Shown here: piece by piece, positions 8,162-15,761 of the stretch
Layout of the letters: every line of letters starts with the position of its first letter
Numbering within the stretch: position 1 is the stretch's first letter
From: Strigomonas culicis
Taxonomy: Eukaryota; Euglenozoa; Kinetoplastea; Trypanosomatida; Trypanosomatidae
Direction: 5' to 3'
DNA length: 26,165 bases
Assembly: GCA_000482145.1 (NCBI GenBank)
Contig: AUXH01000243.1
Span: forward strand, 1 to 26,165
Made by a program: the position numbers and the translations under genes
Notes under the pieces: model-generated
The model's input: the letters and a program-made list of their open reading frames with translations, nothing else
Databases searched by the model: none
What the model was told of the DNA's origin: nothing

Positions 8162-10024
8162 ATGTATCGCAAAGTCCTCGCGCGCTCCCCCTTCCCGCGC
8201 TCGCTGACGGTGGGCGCGCTGCCGCAGCTCCCGGCCGCGAAGCAGCAGGAGTTGCTCGCCTCCTCCTACGTACTGCCGGAGGCCCCGGCCGGCGCGGGCG
8301 CGGGCGGTGGCAAGCGCGGCCGGCCCAGCCAGCAGCAGCGCGAGGCGGCCGCCGCACACGTGGCAACCGCGCGCGGCACCTTCCAGGTGCACTTCGCGTC
8401 GCCCCAGACGGTGCAGGCGCAAGCCGCGCCGCTGCCGACCGGCTTCAAGGGCCTCACCGGCGAGGTGGAGTCCTTCCTCTCCGCGGCCGAGTACACGCGC
8501 GCGGCGGAGGTGGTCGCGGCCGCGACGCCGCGCGGCGCGAAGCGGGGCGCCAAGGCGGAGGCGCCGGAGGCGCATGGCGAGCGGCAGCTCGTCGCCGGCG
8601 TCGGCGTCGCGGCGCACGTCGAGGGCTACCGCCACGCGGTGACGAACGCGGTGCGGCGCGCGCAGAAGCTGCAGGCCGGCGCGCTCGTGCTCCACCCTCC
8701 CGCGGAGGCGACGCTGCCCATCACGAACGTGGCCAACATCTTCAACCCCCCGGCGCCGCTGCCGGCGGAGCTGCTCGCGGAGAAGACGGCGCTCTTCGCG
8801 GTGACGGCCGCGTACCACTACAACCGCTTCAAGACGGGGGCCGCGGCCGCCGACGTGCTGCCGCCGGAGTCCGCCGCGGGCGGGCAGACGCGGAAGCGCG
8901 GCAGCAAGCCGACTGCTGCTGCGGCTGCTCCCGTGGCGGCGGCGCCGATGGAGGTGTACGTGAACAGCCCGCACCACGAGGCGGTGGAGCGCGGCAGCGT
9001 CGTCGGCGGCTGCATCAACGATGCCCGCAGCCTGGGGAACCTCCGTGAGGACGAGGGCATCCCGGCCTTCTACGCAGAGTGGGCGAAGCGGGTGCTGCTG
9101 CCCGTGAGCCCCAAGCTGAAGCTGCGGCGCGTCATGCACGGTGAGCAGCTGCGCGAGGCCGGCCTGCAGCTGCTGTACAGCGTCGGCAAGGGCAGCATCC
9201 ACGAACCCTACGTCCTCGTGCTGGAGTACGTCGGCGACCGGCGCAGCAACACCAGCACGGCGCTCGTCGGCAAGGGCGTCACGTTCGACTGCGGCGGCCT
9301 CAACATCAAGCCGTACGGCTCCATGGAAACGATGCACACGGACATGATGGGGGCCGGCACCGTGCTCGGCGCGATGAAGGCGGCGGCCGCGCTGGAGCTG
9401 CCGGTCAACCTCGTGGCCGCGGTGGGGCTCGTGGAGAACGCGATTGGGCCCGACAGCTACTTCCCCTCCACCATCCTCACGAGCCTCAAGGGCACGACGG
9501 TCGAGGTGCTCAACACGGACGCGGAGGGACGGCTCGTGCTGGCGGACGTGCTGACCTACATCCAGCGCCCGGCGGCGCGGCTGGAGAAGCAGGTGGAGAC
9601 CATCATCGACGTGGCCACGCTCACCGGCGCCATCATCATCGGCCTCGGGACGCACCGCGCGGGCGCCTTCAGTAACTCAGCGCCGCTCGCGACGCAGCTG
9701 ACGACGGTCGGCGGCCGCTGCGGGGAGCAGGTGTGGCCGATGCCGGTCGGCGAGGAGCACCTGCAGCTCATGCGCGGCGGCGTGGCGGACCTGGTCAACG
9801 CGGCGCCGGGCCGCGCCGGCGGGTCGTGCACCGCGGCCGCGTTCTTGTCGCACTTCATCGAGGACGGGCGGCGCTGGGCCCACCTGGACGTGGCCGGCGT
9901 GGCGGATGCCGGGGACAGGCCGAAGGGGTATCACCCGGCGGGCGTGACGGGGTTCGGCGTGCAGCTCCTGGTGGACTATTTGCGCGGCAGCAGCCCTGCC
10001 ACGGCGGGGAAGAAGCGGAGCTGA
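8162..10024 (+). CDS. M17 family leucyl aminopeptidase (clan MF metallopeptidase)
   Basis: This enzyme removes N-terminal residues, typically Leu, from peptides using two divalent metals. The protein has 620 residues. The catalytic domain (about 260-610) contains GKGVTFDCGGLNIKP and NTDAEGRLVLAD. The metal ligands are Lys371, Asp376, Asp394, Asp453 and Glu455, and the catalytic residues are Lys383 and Arg457. All seven sit exactly 121 positions after the bovine lens enzyme equivalents (250, 255, 273, 332, 334, 262, 336), so no active-site residue is missing. Cys377 stands where many family members have Ser or Thr. The N-terminal 260 residues are longer than usual (family members are typically about 480-520 in total), with Ala/Lys-rich low complexity at 39-71, 119-138 and 225-262. 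The start at 8162 is 17 nt after a strong splice acceptor. Trypanosomatids have several M17 paralogues; which one this is cannot be told here. Confidence 0.95.
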   Translation: MYRKVLARSPFPRSLTVGALPQLPAAKQQELLASSYVLPEAPAGAGAGGGKRGRPSQQQREAAAAHVATARGTFQVHFASPQTVQAQAAPLPTGFKGLTGEVESFLSAAEYTRAAEVVAAATPRGAKRGAKAEAPEAHGERQLVAGVGVAAHVEGYRHAVTNAVRRAQKLQAGALVLHPPAEATLPITNVANIFNPPAPLPAELLAEKTALFAVTAAYHYNRFKTGAAAADVLPPESAAGGQTRKRGSKPTAAAAAPVAAAPMEVYVNSPHHEAVERGSVVGGCINDARSLGNLREDEGIPAFYAEWAKRVLLPVSPKLKLRRVMHGEQLREAGLQLLYSVGKGSIHEPYVLVLEYVGDRRSNTSTALVGKGVTFDCGGLNIKPYGSMETMHTDMMGAGTVLGAMKAAAALELPVNLVAAVGLVENAIGPDSYFPSTILTSLKGTTVEVLNTDAEGRLVLADVLTYIQRPAARLEKQVETIIDVATLTGAIIIGLGTHRAGAFSNSAPLATQLTTVGGRCGEQVWPMPVGEEHLQLMRGGVADLVNAAPGRAGGSCTAAAFLSHFIEDGRRWAHLDVAGVADAGDRPKGYHPAGVTGFGVQLLVDYLRGSSPATAGKKRS

Positions 10025-10269
10025 TCATGGAGGATGGAGGCGAGAAGGTTGCGCGCGCACACACACCCACACACACACACACACACACACATACAACCAC
10101 ACACACAAGAGCGCGTGCTTTTCCGTGCATAGTAAAGAGTGAACCACACCCCGATGGACGTACTTCTGGCAATCAGCGAACATCTGTGTACCTCGACGCT
10201 TCTATTTTTTTCTTCTAATTCTTATTTCTATGTGCAAATGCTCCCGCAACACGTTGGTTCAACTTCATT
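10025..10269 (+). other. 3' UTR/spacer with CA-rich repeat
   Basis: The 3' UTR of the aminopeptidase gene carries an almost pure CA microsatellite (about 10057-10107) interrupted by CCA, TA and AC. After this come mixed AT-rich sequence and a T-rich tract at 10204-10222. No gene is seen. Confidence 0.65.
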
Positions 10270-10349
10270 ATTCTCTCATTGCCCCTCTCTCTTCGAGCTG
10301 GTTTCAAGTGAAGCTGCGTTTTGTATCGGTGTCTGTTTTTTTCTTTTAG
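10270..10349 (+). promoter_or_regulatory. Two competing trans-splice acceptors for the 10354 gene
   Basis: The first tract (10270-10294, TC-rich) is followed by AG at 10296-10297, giving a 56-nt 5' UTR. The second tract, TGTTTTTTTCTTTTAG, has AG at 10348-10349, only 4 nt before ATG 10354. The second is the better match to a tract directly joined to AG, so the native leader may be almost absent from this mRNA. Confidence 0.55.
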
Positions 10350-10353
10350 GATC

Positions 10354-11085
10354 ATGTCTAGCTGCCTGTCCACCGGCGCCGCTGTGGCGCGCCTACCGTG
10401 GCGGCGCGTCGCGCGCCTCCCGTCCCTGCGTCCCGCGCAGCGCTGCTGCAGCACCGCCACCGCGGGCGGCAAAGGGCCCGAGGCGGCGGGCGCCGGCCAC
10501 ACGCGGCCTTTCTACTCCTCGCGCATCCCCGACATTGGCCACGCGACGACCGCGCGGCTGCGCTGGGCGACGTACACCTTCTGGCACTTGCTAGACCCGG
10601 TCTTCCGCCGCCACTTCTACTACTACCGGCACAAAGTCGCGCTCGACCGCTGGCTGGAGAAGAACCACGTGCTGACGAATACACTGCTGGGCGTGCTCCT
10701 CGGCGTGACCTTCTACGTGGCGGTGAGCACCCTGTGTCTGCCGACGCTCGTCGGCTCTCCACTGGAGGAGGAGGAGGAGGAAGTGGAGGGGGCGGACACG
10801 GACCGCGCGGGTGGCCGCGGCAGCCTGCGCCAGCAGCTTCGGCGGACGGCGAGCCAGGCCACGCAGAGCCCCATCTACTCCATGCAGGAAAACTCCGAGG
10901 CGATCGTATCCCTCATGGGCGACCCCAGCAACACGAAGGAGCTGCCCGCCTTCCAGCTGATGCGCATCAAACGCGAGGTGATGGGCAAGCTGTACGAGGT
11001 GAGCGACCTTGCGGAGGTGCGGCGGCAGCGGCAGGAGGTAGAGGACATGAAGCGCACCCTCGCCATGTTGCAGAGCAATAAGTAA
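10354..11085 (+). CDS. Single-pass membrane protein, probably mitochondrial
   Basis: The protein has 243 residues from ATG 10354; the open frame extends upstream to 10321, but only through non-ATG codons and across the splice site. The N-terminus is rich in Arg, Ala, Ser and Leu with no acids for about 39 residues (WRRVARLPSLRPAQRCC), typical of a mitochondrial presequence. An aromatic stretch (71-92, with HFYYYRHK) precedes a hydrophobic span at about 106-130. Next come a run of Glu (138-143), a linker, and a charged C-terminal helix (about 200-243, possible coiled coil). This layout suggests an inner-membrane protein with a soluble C-terminal coiled coil, for example an accessory subunit of a respiratory or import complex. 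That is inference; I do not recognise the family. Confidence 0.82.
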   Translation: MSSCLSTGAAVARLPWRRVARLPSLRPAQRCCSTATAGGKGPEAAGAGHTRPFYSSRIPDIGHATTARLRWATYTFWHLLDPVFRRHFYYYRHKVALDRWLEKNHVLTNTLLGVLLGVTFYVAVSTLCLPTLVGSPLEEEEEEVEGADTDRAGGRGSLRQQLRRTASQATQSPIYSMQENSEAIVSLMGDPSNTKELPAFQLMRIKREVMGKLYEVSDLAEVRRQRQEVEDMKRTLAMLQSNK

Positions 11086-11477
11086 ACCGGGGCGGAGGAT
11101 GGGACGGCGGCGGGTGAGAGAGCGGAAGGGCTCTCTTTGGGTCTTGTTGGTGTTTTTTTTTTTTGCGTCACATAAAATGATAATACGGTAACTTACAAAA
11201 AAAGAACCACATTTAAAAGGAAAAAAAATACAAACAAACGGCAAAAGTGTTCAATGTCAACAAAGCGGTGTTTGCTCAACAGTGATGCATCATGTAAAGA
11301 CTTCTTGCACTTCGTTTCATGTTTTTTTTTCTCTCTTCTTTTTTTCTTCCCCTCTCTTACTGGCACTACAGTTTTTTTTTCTTTTTCTCGGATTGCTTTT
11401 TGGAAGTGAAGGTCCATTGTTAATTAGTGTTTATTCTACACTGATTATTTTTTTTCTTACTTCCCCTTCCTTCAAAC
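11086..11477 (+). other. 3' UTR/spacer, no gene seen
   Basis: Begins with a short GC-rich stretch after the stop and then becomes AT-rich, with T-runs at 11151-11164, 11321-11345 and 11372-11386. Open frames here are Phe/Ser/Leu low complexity. No RNA gene was recognised. Confidence 0.6.
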
Positions 11478-11542
11478 CTTCTCATTTGTCTTTTTTTTTT
11501 CTTCCTTGTTACCTTTCTACCCCACACTTATCGTGTCTATAG
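11478..11542 (+). promoter_or_regulatory. Likely trans-splice acceptor for the SNF2 gene
   Basis: A long T/C tract (11478-11523) is followed by CACACTTATCGTGTCTATAG with AG at 11541-11542. The first ATG downstream is 11592, for a 49-nt 5' UTR. The open frame upstream of 11592 starts at a TTG and is not needed. Confidence 0.6.
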
Positions 11543-11591
11543 AAGTACGTTGACGACTCCTAGCACGAGGACAGCGACTCCATACCGAAAC

Positions 11592-14500
11592 ATGCTCACG
11601 CGGCGGCAGCTACGACTGCTGAGTCTCACAAGCAGTCAGGATGACAACGGCGGCGCGAGCAGCGACCCGAGCGTCGCCTCCACCGCCTCGCCCGCGCCCG
11701 CGGCTCCGGCGGACGGAGCAGCGGCCGCGAGGCTCCAGCGGCGCCCGCGCGGCCCCGGCCGTGGCGCGGCGGATGCGCTTCGCGCGGTGCCCGCGGAGGC
11801 GCTGGCAGCGGCGACGCGCGCCTTCCACCACCACCGCCACGCCAACACGCTGCAGGGTCCACTGCGTCCGCTGCCGGCGGGCGACGACGCGGCGGTGCGC
11901 GTCATCCCGCCCTCCAAGACCGCACACCGGCTCGCGGCCAGCTGGCGGGCCGTGCTGAAGGGTCTGTCCGCCGCCGCCGGCGGGGCTGCAGGCGCGGACC
12001 CGGCGGTGGCCACCGTGGCGAGCCAGCTGGACCGCGGTGAGGCACACGCGCAGCACGTGCAGCGCTGCGGCGCGCGACTCGCGGAGGAGCTCTACGCGAA
12101 GGTGTACGTGCAGGCCCACGAGGAGCGGCTGCGGCTCCTGCTGCGCCACTACGGCGGCGACCACGCCGGCAGGCCCGCGGCGCTAGACGAGGGCGCGGAG
12201 GGCGACGATGCGAACCCCTACCGACAGGAGGAGGCGCTGTACATGCAGGCGCTGCAGCCGGAGAGGTCGGAGAAGGAGGCCAACATCATAAAGGTGATCA
12301 CCGCGGTGGACGACGCACTGAAGCGGCAGTTCGAGGATGTGTACGGCACCCCCCTGCAGCCCGCGGACCGCAGCCACGCGCCTGCGCACGCCCCGCTGGC
12401 GGGGGACAGGGAGGAGGTGCTCGTACATGTGCAGCAGCTGATACACGAGGCCACGTCCCTCGGCGTGTCGGCGACCGCCGCCGGGACCACGACCGCCGCC
12501 GCTGGCGCTGGCAGCAGCAGCAGCAGCAGTCTCCCGCACCCCAATCCTCTTCAGCAGCTCATGCCCTTTCAGCGGGAGGGCGTCATGTGGCTGCTGGAGC
12601 GCGTGGGGAAGGAAAAGGTGAGTGTGATCCTGGCGGACGACATGGGCCTCGGTAAGACGGCACAGAGCATCTTCTTCTTGTACTGCTACAAGAAAATGGT
12701 GGAGGAGCTGTTGCCGGCGCACGCCCACTTGGACGAGGACCCGGACAGCAGCGCCGTCTGGGGCCGCGTGCGGGACTGGCTGTGGTGTGATCAATTCGCC
12801 GATCGCAGCATCTCCTCCCATGCCATCGGCAGCAGTTCAAAACGAGGAGGAGAGGGGGACGGAGGCGAACGGGCGACGAAGCGTCTGCGTGTCTCTTCCT
12901 ACGAGAGCCCGCACCGAACCGGGCGCCGCGCGCGCGCGCAGCCGGAGGACGCGCCGCCGGTGGTGCGCCGGCCGCGCGGACGCCCGCCGCGCCAGAGCGC
13001 GTCGCCGCCACCGTCCCCGTCGCCGCCCCCTTCCCACGCGGCGGCGGCCGCCATGTACCGGCCGCTGCTGCCCATTCTCATTGTTGCGCCGCTCAGCACG
13101 CTGCCGCACTGGAAGGCAGAGTTCGCGCACTTTGGCTTCACGGGAACGGCGCAGGACGCCTTCGACGTTTGTCTTCTCAACGGCAGCCGCGAGGAGCGGG
13201 AGCAGCGGGTTCAGGCCTTCGTGGCGGGTGTGCAGCGGCAACAGCAGCAGCGGCCGCACCAGACGTGGCCGCCGGAGCGGTTGCCCACGCCGGTGCTCAT
13301 CATCCCCCACGACCTCCTTGCGCGCGCGCCGCGGAAGGGCAAGAAGACGTACTTCTCGCCGACCGGCGCGGGCCGCGGCAGTCGCACCTTTCGCGGTGAG
13401 AGCGACAGCGACGGAGAAGAGGAAGAGGGAAAGGGGGAGGCGCGCCGCCGTGGGCCATGCAGGCGGCGCGGGCGGCAGCCGAAACCGGCCACAGCGGCAC
13501 CGCCGAGTGCGAAAAAACTCTTCCGCGGCAGCATGCAGGGCATCATCAGCCGCCTCCGGTACCAGCTCATCCTCGTGGACGAGGCCCAGCGCATCAAGAG
13601 CAACGCCTCGACCCTGTTCAAAAAGATGGGCCAGATCTTCTCCTTCGCGCAGATCGCGCTGACGGGGACTCCGCTGCAGAACAACATCAAGGAGCTCTTC
13701 TCCCTCCTGCAGTTCACGGCGCCCAAGGCCCTGCTGCTGCCCCGCCCCGTCGGCGACGCGGACCGGCCCCCACACCACCACCGGCCGCGCAGCAGCACGG
13801 CGGCCAAGATGGCGGCGACCGCGGCGCTGTTCGAGCGGCTGGACGACCTGTTGCAGGAGGTGAGCACCTCCACCGCACTGGAGGACCGCGAGCTGTACAT
13901 CCTCCTGTGCCGCCGCGTGCACCGGCTGCTGCACCCCTTCATTTTGCGCCGCACCAAGGCCATTCTGTTCCAACGGGATGACGCGGCGGCTGCCGCGCGG
14001 CCGCACGCGACGCACACCACCACCGCCACCACCAACCGCAGCTTCTTCTCCGCGACGAAGGAGGAGTTCACGATTGAGTGCCCGCTGCTGCCCTTTCAAG
14101 AGAGCGAGCTGCGGCAGATCCAGCAGAAGGCGGAGGCGAACACCCTCTCCGGCAACTTCAGCATTCAGGCCCGCAAGGTGCTGCTGCACCCGTACACGCG
14201 GTATCCGTCCTTCGACATCAACGAGGACATGGTGCGCACCTCGGGCCGTCTGCTCCTGTTGGACTTCATGATGGACTTTCTCCTGCAGGCCTCCGCGCTG
14301 CCGCCGCCACCGACGGCGGTGGCGGGCCGCGAGGAGCCGCCGGAGCCGCACCAGCCGCACAAGTTTCTCGTCTTCTGCAGCTGGACGCTCATGCTGGACG
14401 TGGTGGAGAGCCTCTGCCTGTACCGCCAGATCCCCTACGTGCGGCTCGACGGCCGCACCCCTGTGCAGGAGCGTGAGGCCTCCATGCATCTCTTCAACAC

Positions 14501-15125
14501 CCGGCACCAGACGCCGCCGGGCGGCGCGGCGCCGTCCGCGACGCCGATTTGCTTTCTCATCAGCAAAGGCGCGGGCGGCGTGGGGCTGAACCTGCAGGCG
14601 GCGGACACCGTCTTCCTGCTGGACCTCGAGTACAACCCGCAGCGCGACCAGCAGGCCCTCTCGCGCGTGTACCGCGTCGGTCAGACGCGCCATGTGCGCG
14701 TGTACCACTTCTTCACCAAGGTGCCGGCGGCGCTCTGCGCGGACGGCGGCGGGAAGCGCGCGCGGGAGGTGAACGTGGAGGCGCACGTGATGGAGCACTT
14801 TTACCGCAAGAAGGAGCGGCTGGATCAGGCGGTGGTGCAGGCCGGCCTCTACAGCCCGCAGGGCTCCGCGCTGCAGCGGGAGGCGTTGCTGCAGGCCGCC
14901 GTCCACGCGGCGCCGGCCGCGGACGGCGACACGGGGAAGAAACGCATCTCCTTCGCGGACGACGCGCCGCCGCCGCCGCCGCGCCGCCGCTGCCGCATTA
15001 CCTTCGCGGACACGGAGGAGGGGGTGGTGGAGGCGGAACGCGTCGTGTCGCCGGCCGCGCCCCCGCCCGCCGCCGCCGCCGGCCCCCCCTGCCCCGCTGT
15101 CGTGTGCCGCGGCCGCCGCCCCTGA
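11592..15125 (+). CDS. SNF2-family chromatin-remodelling ATPase
   Basis: The protein has 1177 residues from ATG 11592. SNF2 enzymes use ATP to move or alter nucleosomes or other DNA-bound proteins. The N-terminal 300 residues are Ala/Arg-rich, then helical. Lobe 1 starts near 315 (LMPFQREGVMWLLE), with Walker A DMGLGKT (K355), PLSTLPHWKAEF, motif II DEAQ (663-666) and LTGTPLQNNIKELFSLL. Lobe 2 has KFLVFCSWTLML, VRLDGRTPVQERE, GAGGVGLNLQAADTV and QALSRVYRVGQ (Arg1025, Arg1028), so both arginine-finger positions are kept. Two inserts split lobe 1: about 395-495, with an AT-hook RRPRGRPPR (459-467), and about 585-655, charged and Arg-rich. Motif II is DEAQ, as in INO80, rather than DEAH. Near the end are KKRISFADD (1116-1124) and RITFAD (1135-1140), which resemble PP1 docking motifs. 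The last residues (AVVCRGRRP) look wrong; see the out-of-frame continuation to 15339. No chromodomain, bromodomain, SANT or JBP domain is seen. Confidence 0.95.
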   Translation: MLTRRQLRLLSLTSSQDDNGGASSDPSVASTASPAPAAPADGAAAARLQRRPRGPGRGAADALRAVPAEALAAATRAFHHHRHANTLQGPLRPLPAGDDAAVRVIPPSKTAHRLAASWRAVLKGLSAAAGGAAGADPAVATVASQLDRGEAHAQHVQRCGARLAEELYAKVYVQAHEERLRLLLRHYGGDHAGRPAALDEGAEGDDANPYRQEEALYMQALQPERSEKEANIIKVITAVDDALKRQFEDVYGTPLQPADRSHAPAHAPLAGDREEVLVHVQQLIHEATSLGVSATAAGTTTAAAGAGSSSSSSLPHPNPLQQLMPFQREGVMWLLERVGKEKVSVILADDMGLGKTAQSIFFLYCYKKMVEELLPAHAHLDEDPDSSAVWGRVRDWLWCDQFADRSISSHAIGSSSKRGGEGDGGERATKRLRVSSYESPHRTGRRARAQPEDAPPVVRRPRGRPPRQSASPPPSPSPPPSHAAAAAMYRPLLPILIVAPLSTLPHWKAEFAHFGFTGTAQDAFDVCLLNGSREEREQRVQAFVAGVQRQQQQRPHQTWPPERLPTPVLIIPHDLLARAPRKGKKTYFSPTGAGRGSRTFRGESDSDGEEEEGKGEARRRGPCRRRGRQPKPATAAPPSAKKLFRGSMQGIISRLRYQLILVDEAQRIKSNASTLFKKMGQIFSFAQIALTGTPLQNNIKELFSLLQFTAPKALLLPRPVGDADRPPHHHRPRSSTAAKMAATAALFERLDDLLQEVSTSTALEDRELYILLCRRVHRLLHPFILRRTKAILFQRDDAAAAARPHATHTTTATTNRSFFSATKEEFTIECPLLPFQESELRQIQQKAEANTLSGNFSIQARKVLLHPYTRYPSFDINEDMVRTSGRLLLLDFMMDFLLQASALPPPPTAVAGREEPPEPHQPHKFLVFCSWTLMLDVVESLCLYRQIPYVRLDGRTPVQEREASMHLFNTRHQTPPGGAAPSATPICFLISKGAGGVGLNLQAADTVFLLDLEYNPQRDQQALSRVYRVGQTRHVRVYHFFTKVPAALCADGGGKRAREVNVEAHVMEHFYRKKERLDQAVVQAGLYSPQGSALQREALLQAAVHAAPAADGDTGKKRISFADDAPPPPPRRRCRITFADTEEGVVEAERVVSPAAPPPAAAAGPPCPAVVCRGRRP

Positions 15126-15339
15126 GACCGCCTACCCCAAGGTGCGGCCCGGGCCTGACGGCGGCGCCCTGACGGACATCAACGCGGCCGCGTACATTGT
15201 GGAGCGGGCCGCGCTGCTGCGACAGGCGCTGCCGCGCGGCGCGGCGGAGGAGGAGCTGCTCGTGCGCATGTTGCAGGCGAAGGAGGAGGCGGCCGCCAGC
15301 TGGGAGAGGGGCGGCCGGCGGCGGCGGGGGGAGGCTTGA
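15091..15339 (+). other. Out-of-frame coding continuation of the SNF2 gene
   Basis: In the frame one base ahead of the SNF2 frame, sequence from the C-rich tract to TGA 15337-15339 reads as sound protein. After Ala/Pro comes ALTDINAAAYIVERAALL, then EEELLVRMLQAKEEAAASW, an amphipathic helix ending in an Arg-rich tail. G/C third-position use is like that of the genes around it. There is no ATG in this frame before about 15268, and no splice acceptor, so it is not an independent gene. The simplest reading is that the SNF2 protein normally ends here and an extra base lies upstream, most likely in the C7 run at 15083-15089. A programmed +1 shift or a genuine truncating mutation are the alternatives. 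Confidence 0.65.
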
Positions 15340-15663
15340 TCGCTCACGCGCTCCCAGTGTGTTTACAGCAATAACTCGTTAATATCGTCTACGTATTTAT
15401 GAGAAGGCCTCAGCGGCAGTGGCGGCATGGGGAACGACACTTTATACCCATCTACAAGAGAGGGCATCACCACGTGCGTATCGTTTGTTTTTTTACAAAT
15501 AGCCTTCCCCCCTCCCCTCTCGTCTTTCTTCTCCTTTCCTTTCTTGACATGTCTTGCAGTGCATTAACGTGAAGATTGTATCCACAGACGGTGCCTGTGT
15601 CTATTACTTTTTTTCTTCCTATTCTTTTGGTATTAGGGCACAGAAGAAACAAAAAACCTTCCA
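15340..15663 (+). other. 3' UTR/spacer, no gene seen
   Basis: Mixed-composition spacer downstream of the probable true end of the SNF2 gene. It has pyrimidine tracts near 15485-15545 and 15607-15625. No coding-like frame and no recognised RNA gene. Confidence 0.6.
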
Positions 15664-15737
15664 TTTTTTTTTCCCGCTTCACTGACTTTGTTTACATGCA
15701 GACACAGACGTACCGCTTTTCTTCTACTTAATACCAG
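15664..15737 (+). promoter_or_regulatory. Trans-splice acceptor region for the 15762 gene
   Basis: The first tract (15664-15692, T9CCCGCTTC and following) ends at ATGCAG with AG 15700-15701. The second (15713-15728, CCGCTTTTCTTCTACT) is followed by ACCAG with AG 15736-15737. They give 5' UTRs of 60 and 24 nt. I cannot choose between them. Confidence 0.55.
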
Positions 15738-15761
15738 CATTCATTACCTATCGTATTTCCC

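Noticed and set aside
8141..9655. 504-residue open frame on the - strand
   Set aside because: Opposite the M17 aminopeptidase, whose active site is intact on the + strand.
10057..10107. CA repeat as a regulatory element
   Set aside because: CA runs are common in trypanosomatid 3' UTRs and nothing here points to more than a microsatellite.
10321..10353. Upstream TTG start for the 10354 gene (similarly TTG 11550 and TTG 22357 for two others)
   Set aside because: Nuclear genes of trypanosomatids start at AUG, and each extension crosses or precedes the likely splice acceptor, so it would not be in the mRNA (for 11550 the ATG at 11592 is the first in frame).
12837..14906. 689-residue open frame on the - strand
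   Set aside because: Opposite the SNF2 gene; Arg/Leu/Val/His-rich with no motif.
11592..15125. SNF2 gene as JBP2, the base-J enzyme with a SNF2 domain
   Set aside because: No TET/JBP-type oxygenase domain is present N-terminally, only Ala/Arg-rich and helical sequence.
15142..15339. The short frame after the SNF2 stop as a separate small gene
   Set aside because: There is no ATG near its start and no splice acceptor or spacer before it; it begins inside the SNF2 coding region. It is better read as the displaced end of that gene.
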